A DNA stretch of 33,986 nt from Pseudomonadota bacterium. GTDB taxonomy: Bacteria; Pseudomonadota; Gammaproteobacteria; Burkholderiales; Sulfuricellaceae. The stretch spans positions 1 through 33,986 of the forward strand of contig JAJYXP010000023.1 of NCBI GenBank assembly GCA_021801705.1, read 5' to 3'. Made by a program: the position numbers and the translations under genes. Each line of letters begins with the position of its first letter. Positions within the stretch are counted from its first letter, which is position 1. The notes under the pieces are model-generated. The model was not told the DNA's origin, ran no database searches, and saw nothing but the letters and a program-made list of their open reading frames with translations. Positions 28,545 through 33,986 of the stretch are shown here, piece by piece.

Positions 28545-30452
28545 ATGTTGGAAGTCATACGAGAACGCGCCCAGGGTTTGATCGCTAAAATCATCCTGGC
28601 TTTGATCATAATCCCCTTCGCGTTATGGGGGGTGGACTCTTACATTCGTCATGGTGACAAGGCTGATATTGTGGCCGAGGTGGAAGGCCAGAAAATTACC
28701 AGGCAGGAGTTCGATCAGGCCCTGAAGGAACAGCAGGCGCAGATGCGGGACGTGATGGGAGCCAAGTATGACCCGTCCTTGCTGGATCGGCCTGAAGTAC
28801 GCCAGTCTATCCTGGACGGACTGATACAGCAGCGCCTGCTTGCCGTGGAAGCCAATCGCGCGGGGCTGCTCATGCCCGATGCCCTGCTGGCCTCAATTAT
28901 TGCCGATATTCCGGAATTCCAGCAGGACGGCAAATTTTCGCAATCCCGTTATGAAACGCTGGTGCGCGAGCAGAACATGACCCCGGCAATTTTCGAGGCC
29001 CGCCTGCGCCAGAATCTGGTGATCCAGCAACTGCGCGAAGGGCTGACTCATGGGATGGCCATGCCGCACGCGGCCGAAGACAGGGTCATGCGGCTGGCCG
29101 AGCAACAGCGCGAAATCAGCCAGGTCATGCTGACGCCGGAACAGTTCATGGCCCAACTGAAAGCGGATCCTGCCGAAGTCCGTGCCTATTACGACAAACA
29201 CAAGGAGGAATTCCGCATTCCCGAGCAGGTCAGGCTCGATTATGTCGTGCTGTCGCTGGATGATTTGGTGCCGCAGATGGCAGTGAGCGACGAGGAAGTG
29301 AAGCGGTACTATAACGAGCACAGCGCCCAATATCAGGAACCCGAGCAGCGCAAGGCGAGTCATATCCTGATTGGCGTGGGTGCCGGGGCCAAGCCGGCCG
29401 AGAAGGAAGCTGCGCGCGCCAGGGCGGAGCAGATACTGAAGGAAATAAAGCAGAATCCGGCGAAATTCGAGGATCTGGCCAGGCGGGATTCCCAGGATCC
29501 GGGGTCCGCGGCCAAGGGCGGTGATCTAGGCTTCTTCCCGCGCGGCGTGATGGTCAAGCCGTTCGAGGATACCGTTTTCAACATGAAGAGCGGCGAAATT
29601 TCCGGCTTGGTGCAATCTGATTTCGGCTTCCATATCATCAAATTGACCGCCATTCGTCAAGGCAAGGTCCGCAGCCTCGACGAGATGAAAGGCGAGGTCG
29701 CGCTGGAATTGAAGAAACAAAAGGCCGCCAAGAAATTTGCCGAACTGGCGGAAACCTTCAGCAACATGGTCTACGAGCAGCCGGACAGTCTCAGGCCGGT
29801 TGCCGATGCCCTCAAGCTGAAAATCCAGGCCAGCCCATGGGTCGGCAAAACAGGGACGGACATGGCGCTGCTGAATAACCCCAAGCTGCTGCAAGCAGCG
29901 TTTTCCGATGATGCGCTCAAGCTCAAGCGCAACACCGAGGTCGTCGAGGTCGCGCCCAATACCTTGGTGGCCGCGCGGGTGGCGGAGTACAAGGCTGCCA
30001 GCTACAAGCCGTTCGAGGAGCTGAACACGGAGCTGTCCAGGCGCCTGCTGCGCGAACAGGCCAATGCCCTGGCAGTAAAGCAGGGCAAGGACGCCCTCGC
30101 CCAACTGCAAAAGGGCGGCGCAGTCGCCGGCCTGCAGTGGGATGCGCCGACCATGATTTCCCGTGACAACGCTTCAGGCATAGACCGGGATGCGCTAAAT
30201 CAGGTTTTCCGGGCGGATGGCGGCAAGCTGCCGGCCTACGTGGGGGGCGAGAACCCCGCTGGCGGCTACTTCCTGATCAAGGTCGGCAAGGTCGTCGAGG
30301 CCGGCGCAATCGACCCGGCGAAAAAGAAAGCCTATTCCGGCCAGTTGCTGCAGGCCCTGGCCCAGGAATATTCCTCGGCCTATCTGGCGGGCCTGAAGCA
30401 GAAGGCGGATATCAGCATCAAGAAGGATCAGTTGGAAAAAACAGAGCGCTAG
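28545..30452 (+). CDS. ppiD: periplasmic folding chaperone/parvulin PpiD
   Basis: PpiD is an inner-membrane protein whose periplasmic part helps newly exported outer-membrane proteins fold. The 635 residues show a single N-terminal membrane helix (about 12-30, AKIILALIIIPFALWGV), a SurA-like chaperone domain (about 35-225), one parvulin isomerase domain (about 260-365, starting KASHILIGVG and ending FGFHIIKL) and a C-terminal SurA-like helical part. Length matches the family. In related bacteria ppiD follows lon and hupB with tRNA genes between; here only tRNA-Asp precedes it. Confidence 0.94.
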   Translation: MLEVIRERAQGLIAKIILALIIIPFALWGVDSYIRHGDKADIVAEVEGQKITRQEFDQALKEQQAQMRDVMGAKYDPSLLDRPEVRQSILDGLIQQRLLAVEANRAGLLMPDALLASIIADIPEFQQDGKFSQSRYETLVREQNMTPAIFEARLRQNLVIQQLREGLTHGMAMPHAAEDRVMRLAEQQREISQVMLTPEQFMAQLKADPAEVRAYYDKHKEEFRIPEQVRLDYVVLSLDDLVPQMAVSDEEVKRYYNEHSAQYQEPEQRKASHILIGVGAGAKPAEKEAARARAEQILKEIKQNPAKFEDLARRDSQDPGSAAKGGDLGFFPRGVMVKPFEDTVFNMKSGEISGLVQSDFGFHIIKLTAIRQGKVRSLDEMKGEVALELKKQKAAKKFAELAETFSNMVYEQPDSLRPVADALKLKIQASPWVGKTGTDMALLNNPKLLQAAFSDDALKLKRNTEVVEVAPNTLVAARVAEYKAASYKPFEELNTELSRRLLREQANALAVKQGKDALAQLQKGGAVAGLQWDAPTMISRDNASGIDRDALNQVFRADGGKLPAYVGGENPAGGYFLIKVGKVVEAGAIDPAKKKAYSGQLLQALAQEYSSAYLAGLKQKADISIKKDQLEKTER

Positions 30453-30455
30453 TAG

Positions 30456-30533
30456 TAGGTGCGAATTTATTCGCACATTTGGCCGAATGAATTCGGCCCT
30501 ACAAGAAAACCACGCAAATTCAATATGGCTGAC
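30456..30533. repeat. double-palindrome repeat, copy 2 (inverted)
   Basis: The reverse complement of the element at 24781-24858, with a handful of mismatches over about 75 bases. It starts 4 bases after the ppiD stop codon and may end that transcript. Confidence 0.9.
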
Positions 30534-30606
30534 TACTCGCTTCCCTGTGGTGAAGCAAACTGGATTAATTCTATATTAAAATCTCCATTCGTATTATGAT
30601 TATGAA

Positions 30607-30626
30607 AATCAAGAGCAATCTTGATT
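30607..30626. promoter_or_regulatory. dyad upstream of luxR
   Basis: AATCAAGA-GCAA-TCTTGATT, a perfect 8-base inverted repeat ending 19 bases before the luxR ATG. It does not fit a lux box (CT-N12-AG) and is AT-rich. It could be an operator for a regulator of luxR or a leader hairpin. An AT-rich stretch before it (TATATTAAAAT) may hold the -10 region. Confidence 0.5.
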
Positions 30627-30645
30627 AACTGATCGTGGGGACAAG

Positions 30646-31425
30646 ATGCGGGAGTTGCTGTTTTCAGCCACTAGCGCTGAGGAAGAGCCAGGAAGCTATT
30701 CGTCGCTGCTCCATTTTGAGCCTATCCTGAACGCCTCCAGCCTGACCGAACTGGCGCGCGAAGTGCGCCAGGCCATTCGGCATCTGGGGTTCCAGCACTA
30801 CCTCTACGGCGCGCGCGTCCAGAACCAGGGCGGAGAAACGCTGCAGTACATTTTCAGCGGCTATCCGGAAGAATGGATGCAGGCTTACCAGGCTGCCCGC
30901 CATATCGAGATCGACCCTATCGTTGAACATTGTTTCCTGCGCAATAGCGCCACGCCGGTCATGTGGGACAACCGGCTTTTCAATACCCCGGAACGCCGGA
31001 TGTTCTGGGAGGAGGCCCAGGGTTTCGGCGTTGCCAGCGGCTTGAGCGTTCCGGTGCGCGCCTCCCGCGGCGAAGTGGCGCTGTTTAGCGCCGCCAACCC
31101 GGAGCGGGGGCGCGATGCTGTGGAGCACCAGGCGCAGATGGCCGGCATGATGTATGTCCTGTCCGGTTACCTGCACGAGGCAATACGCCAACTCGTCTAT
31201 GCGCCGCATCTAATCCCGGTTGCCCCTGCCAGGCTCACCGCCAGGGAAATCGAATGCCTGGCCTGGTGGGCGAACGGCAAAACTGCCTGGGAGATCGCGC
31301 AGCTCCTCAATCTGAGCGAAAGAACGGTGCGTTTTCACTTCGACAACATTAAAATCAAACTTGGCGTGCAGAAGAAAAGCCATGCCATAGCACGTGCCGT
31401 CAAGCTGCAACTTGTCCAGCCTTAG
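30646..31425 (+). CDS. LuxR-family quorum-sensing regulator
   Basis: A 259-residue autoinducer-dependent transcription factor. The acyl-homoserine-lactone domain (about 20-180) keeps the six residues conserved in TraR/LuxR: W77, Y81, D90, P91, W107 and G132. The C-terminal HTH (about 195-255, LTAREIECLAWWANGKT and LSERTVRFHFDNIKIKLG) is of the LuxR type. It should bind a signal made by the LuxI protein encoded 147 bases downstream and act at a lux box. GTGGGG precedes the ATG. Confidence 0.94.
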   Translation: MRELLFSATSAEEEPGSYSSLLHFEPILNASSLTELAREVRQAIRHLGFQHYLYGARVQNQGGETLQYIFSGYPEEWMQAYQAARHIEIDPIVEHCFLRNSATPVMWDNRLFNTPERRMFWEEAQGFGVASGLSVPVRASRGEVALFSAANPERGRDAVEHQAQMAGMMYVLSGYLHEAIRQLVYAPHLIPVAPARLTAREIECLAWWANGKTAWEIAQLLNLSERTVRFHFDNIKIKLGVQKKSHAIARAVKLQLVQP

Positions 31426-31492
31426 TATCCTCCCAGAACTTTCCTCTACCCTCGCATAATTTTTTAATATAAAAAACAGCGGGTTATAAAAA

Positions 31493-31512
31493 ACCTGTCA
31501 GTTTTGCCAGCT
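31493..31512. promoter_or_regulatory. candidate lux box upstream of luxI
   Basis: A 20-base imperfect dyad, ACCTGTCAGT followed by TTTGCCAGCT, with the CT-N12-AG core of LuxR-type sites. Six of ten positions are symmetric. It lies about 80 bases ahead of the luxI ATG, in the expected place for autoinduction. Confidence 0.65.
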
Positions 31513-31538
31513 AGTCAGCAAAGCGTAAAAAGATTCTC

Positions 31539-31552
31539 ATGGTGATCACCAT
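31539..31552. promoter_or_regulatory. 14-base perfect palindrome in the luxI leader
   Basis: ATGGTGATCACCAT, a perfect dyad that ends 20 bases before the luxI start codon and 10 bases before its GGAGG. It may be a repressor site or an mRNA hairpin close to the ribosome binding site. No known regulator is assigned. Confidence 0.55.
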
Positions 31553-31572
31553 TTCCTTTCATGGAGGTCGCT

Positions 31573-32187
31573 ATGAATATTCTTGTCGGTCATACCCAGC
31601 AGGGTCCTTTTCGCCCATGGGATATCAAGGGCATGCATCGTCTGCGTTTCCGTGTGTTCCGGGAACGGTTGCGGTGGGACATTCCGGCCATGGACGAACA
31701 GGAGCGCGATGAATACGACAACTGCAACCCGGTGTTCGTCATGGCGCGAAACGACGAAGACGATGTCATCGGCTGCTGCCGTCTGCTGCCCACCACCGGG
31801 CCTTATATGCTCAAAGACACTTTTCCTGAGCTGCTCGGCCAGCAGTCCTGCCCGATTGCTCCGGACGTCTGGGAGATCAGCCGCTTTGCGGCGGACAAGG
31901 AAGCCCGCGGCGGCTTCGGCTTTTCCACGCTGCCTGCGGGCATGATTGCCGAAGTCGTCCACTATGCGCTGACGCAGGGTATCAAGCATTATGTTTTCGT
32001 TACCACGGTTGCTTTCGAGCGCATGCTGCGCCGCATGGGCGTGAATTGCGAGCGATTCGGCGCGCCGCGGCAGATTGGCATCGAGAAGAGTGTCGCGCTG
32101 TGGATGCATATCGATGAGCAGACCATTAACGCAACACGCATGGATAACCGGAAAGACTCTTACATACTGATGAATTCATTGCATTAA
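31573..32187 (+). CDS. LuxI-family acyl-homoserine-lactone synthase
   Basis: A 204-residue autoinducer synthase, which joins S-adenosylmethionine with an acyl carrier (acyl-ACP or acyl-CoA) to make a homoserine lactone signal. All residues conserved in the family are present: R25, F29 and W35 (LRFRVFRERLRW), D46 and D49, R70 (GCCRLLPTTGPYML), E101, S103 and R104 (VWEISRFA). The acyl-chain specificity cannot be read. The ATG at 31573 is chosen over one at 31561 because GGAGG lies 5 bases before it. Confidence 0.95.
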   Translation: MNILVGHTQQGPFRPWDIKGMHRLRFRVFRERLRWDIPAMDEQERDEYDNCNPVFVMARNDEDDVIGCCRLLPTTGPYMLKDTFPELLGQQSCPIAPDVWEISRFAADKEARGGFGFSTLPAGMIAEVVHYALTQGIKHYVFVTTVAFERMLRRMGVNCERFGAPRQIGIEKSVALWMHIDEQTINATRMDNRKDSYILMNSLH

Positions 32188-32196
32188 GGAATCCGT

Positions 32197-32662
32197 ATGA
32201 TCATTGGCATTGTTTCGGATTCTGACGAGAGGCACCGGTTTTACGAAGGGCTGTTATTTTCGCATACGGTTCTGCACTACACTCCGGACGAGGTCCTGTG
32301 CGGCAGGTTGGTCTCCTGCGATGGTTTTTTGCTGGATGCCGGTCTTTTGAGCAGCAAGCGCAAGAAGCTCCGGAAACTGTTGAAACGAATGGGCAGCACG
32401 GATGTTTCCGCATTCATTTCATGCGAGACAAGCCATCTTTGCATTGTCCGGCACGATCCTGCGGGGGGGCTGGGATTCCAGTGCGGTCGCGTTGCAGCCG
32501 CCGGTTCACCGGAACCCGGCCTTGCCGGAGAACGCGGTACGGCATGCATGCATACCCTGGTTTTTCAGGACACTGCCGACGATTGCGCCGGCCTATAGGC
32601 AAATCGGCATCCATGTCAAGCTGTCGTTTTTGACAGGTGGCAAGGAAGCAGAAAAAGGGTAG
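32197..32662 (+). CDS. unknown luxI-linked protein, reading frame broken at a G7 tract
   Basis: A good AAGGA precedes the ATG at 32197, 9 bases after luxI, so the two are probably co-transcribed. The N-terminal 88 residues (MIIGIVSDSDERHRFYEG..., basic helix KRKKLRKLLKRM) are in one frame. After seven G at 32463-32469 that frame turns poor and stops at 32598. Another frame is strongly coding in its codon-third-base bias (WDSSAVALQPPVHRNPALPE ... AYRQIGIHVKLSFL) and stops at 32662. Removing one G would give a 154-residue protein. I recognise no family; the N-terminus faintly recalls a response-regulator receiver. It may be phase-variable, decayed, or affected by a read error. Confidence 0.6.
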
Positions 32663-32850
32663 GTTAGCCGCCAATTTCAGCAAGAACCGCTCGGATGGTG
32701 TGCGCATGGATTTTTTACCGAGTCCATGTTATGGTTTGGTGCCATCGGGCTGTGGCTCAGGTATCCGAACTATGCTGACTGCAAAAACAGTGCGGAAAAC
32801 CTCTGTCTTCCGGGCTTCATAACAAAACTACTCATCAAATTTATTTAGGA

Positions 32851-32894
32851 GCAAACCTGCCGGCGGCTGAAGCCGCGATAGTTTAAGGCCTAAG
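32851..32894 (+). promoter_or_regulatory. structured leader before the chemotaxis-type gene
   Basis: A GCGGC-TGAA-GCCGC hairpin (32863-32876) lies between GCAAACC (32851-32857) and GGCCTAAG (32887-32894). The two strings recall conserved parts of GEMM cyclic-di-GMP riboswitches, which often precede chemotaxis genes. The conserved GACGCAAAGCC element is missing, so a true GEMM aptamer is unlikely. The rest of 32663-32908 shows no gene. Confidence 0.25.
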
Positions 32895-32908
32895 GGGGGA
32901 GAAATAAA

Positions 32909-33986
32909 TTGTGGAGCTTGATTGGTAATGCATGGGTGTGGGGCACGCCGCTGGTTATTGGCGCAGCAGGTGCGGCAGCGCCGCTAGTCGCGTTCTCAGC
33001 GGACGGCTCTGCGGGCTCTCTGGCTGTGGCTGCCGGCGTAATGATGCTGGCCGTCGCCGGCGGGTGGTGGGGGCGGCGGCGGTATCGCATGGAGTTGGCC
33101 GTCGTGGCGGAAGGCGCCAGATTACAGGCAGAAAAAACCAGCCTGGAGGCGGCGGCGAAAAACCATGTCGAAGGTCTGGAACAAGCTTGCGACCAGGCAC
33201 TGCCGATCTGGGCGAAGCAGATTGAAACCGCGCGCAGCCAGACCGAAGAAGCGATCATGGCGCTGGCCGAAAAATTTTCCGGCATCGTCAGCAAGCTGGA
33301 AGCCTCCGTCGCGGCATCCCAGAGAACCGCGGGCGGGGTCAACGGCGATGGTGAGGGCAGCATCGTTGCAGTGCTGGCACAAAGCGAGGTCGAGCTGAGG
33401 GACGTTAGCCATTCCCTGTCCGCCGCGCTGGAAAGCCGCAACGCCATGGTGCAGGAAGTGCGTGAGCTGACTTCCTATACCGCCGAGCTGAAGAAGATGG
33501 CGGCCGACGTGGCGGAAATCGCTGCTCAGACCAACCTGCTGGCGCTCAACGCCGCGATCGAGGCGGCGCGCGCCGGTGAAGCCGGCCGGGGATTCGCGGT
33601 AGTGGCGGACGAGGTGCGCAAGCTATCCAACCTTTCCAGCAGCACCGGAAAAAAAATGGCGGACAAGGTGGGCGTCATCAATTCCGCCATTACTTCGGTG
33701 TTCCAGTCCGCAGAAAAATCCGCCGAGGAAGATGCGCACTCGGTGGCAAATTCCGACAGCGCGATCAGCAACGTCCTTTCGCGCTTTCAGGACGTCACCG
33801 GGCGCCTGTCCGATTCAGCCGATTTGCTGCAGCGCGAGAGCGATGGCATCCGCGAGGAAATCGCCGATGCGCTGGTGCATATGCAGTTCCAGGACCGCAT
33901 GAGCCAGATCCTCTCCCATGTGCGCGGCAATCTTGAAGGTCTGCACCATAACCTCGTGGACTACCGGGGCCGGCGTCAATCCGGCC
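32909..33986 (+). CDS. membrane-anchored methyl-accepting signalling protein (partial)
   Basis: An open frame of 359 codons that runs off the window. It begins at TTG with GGGGGGAG 7 bases upstream; no ATG gives the membrane part. Residues about 8-50 form two membrane helices ([34 protein letters not shown]) with a short loop, so there is almost no periplasmic sensor. A coiled coil (about 55-200) and the signalling hairpin tip follow ([38 protein letters not shown]). No HAMP domain is seen. The C-terminal part includes [15 protein letters not shown], found in non-canonical family members. It may signal to a CheA/CheW system. Confidence 0.85.
   Translation, partial: MWSLIGNAWVWGTPLVIGAAGAAAPLVAFSADGSAGSLAVAAGVMMLAVAGGWWGRRRYRMELAVVAEGARLQAEKTSLEAAAKNHVEGLEQACDQALPIWAKQIETARSQTEEAIMALAEKFSGIVSKLEASVAASQRTAGGVNGDGEGSIVAVLAQSEVELRDVSHSLSAALESRNAMVQEVRELTSYTAELKKMAADVAEIAAQTNLLALNAAIEAARAGEAGRGFAVVADEVRKLSNLSSSTGKKMADKVGVINSAITSVFQSAEKSAEEDAHSVANSDSAISNVLSRFQDVTGRLSDSADLLQRESDGIREEIADALVHMQFQDRMSQILSHVRGNLEGLHHNLVDYRGRRQSG

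Noticed and set aside
32851-32898. GEMM cyclic-di-GMP riboswitch
   Set aside because: GCAAACC and GGCCTAAG are present but the conserved GACGCAAAGCC strand and tetraloop receptor are missing; kept only as a low-confidence structured leader.

Overview
The window reads as chromosome of a betaproteobacterium, probably from the Nitrosomonadales (Gallionella/Sulfuricella-type lineages). This is inferred from protein character, the PpiD and DnaKJ-GrpE types, assimilatory NasA-NirB-NirD, an 11-haem c-type cytochrome, and intergenic gaps filled with palindromic and tandem repeats. Nearly all of it is ordinary, high-GC core coding sequence. The exceptions are the first 2.2 kb (two toxin-antitoxin pairs around a broken gene) and the cytochrome segment near 25.4-28.1 kb.

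Layout. 0.3-2.1 kb: a VapBC-like pair, a frameshifted gene remnant with a pentanucleotide tract, and an RHH/RelE pair. 2.2-8.2 kb, minus strand: acetyltransferase, DAHP synthase (aroF), lpxH, cytoplasmic and periplasmic cyclophilins, an L,D-transpeptidase and a TPR protein that shares a C-terminal domain with it. 8.3-14.8 kb, plus strand: glnS, a universal stress protein, cysS and a five-PAS/GAF/GGDEF protein. 15.0-19.0 kb, minus strand: dnaJ, dnaK and grpE; grpE and dnaK each have a near-consensus sigma32 promoter. 19.5-25.4 kb: nasA behind a sigma54-type promoter, then nirB and a Rieske-type nirD, which together reduce nitrate to ammonium. 25.4-28.1 kb, minus strand: an undecahaem cytochrome coupled to the tail of a truncated NHL-repeat protein. 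28.4-30.5 kb: tRNA-Asp with a terminator, then ppiD. 30.6-32.7 kb: a LuxR/LuxI quorum-sensing pair with a candidate lux box, followed by a small unknown gene whose frame breaks near a G7 tract. 32.9 kb to the end: a membrane-anchored methyl-accepting-type protein that runs off the window.

The most distinctive property is the repeat load. At least eight repeat types occupy gaps: a GGGTGAT heptamer, ACGAAT arrays, a CGCAAAGGA hairpin, a CCAAGG array, a MITE with dRS3-like cores, a GGCCGAATTC/GTGCGAAT double palindrome, an AACCCAGATT composite, and a GTGGGCAC hairpin. Two repeat types have entered genes without breaking them: the heptamer array in cysS and a double hairpin in nirB. One ACGAAT array abuts the -35 box of the dnaK heat-shock promoter. 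Two simple-sequence tracts (pentanucleotide x4, G7) lie in broken reading frames, and a G8 tract lies inside intact nirB. The best candidates for new biology are the luxI-linked unknown gene and the repeats that tolerate, or require, in-frame insertion.
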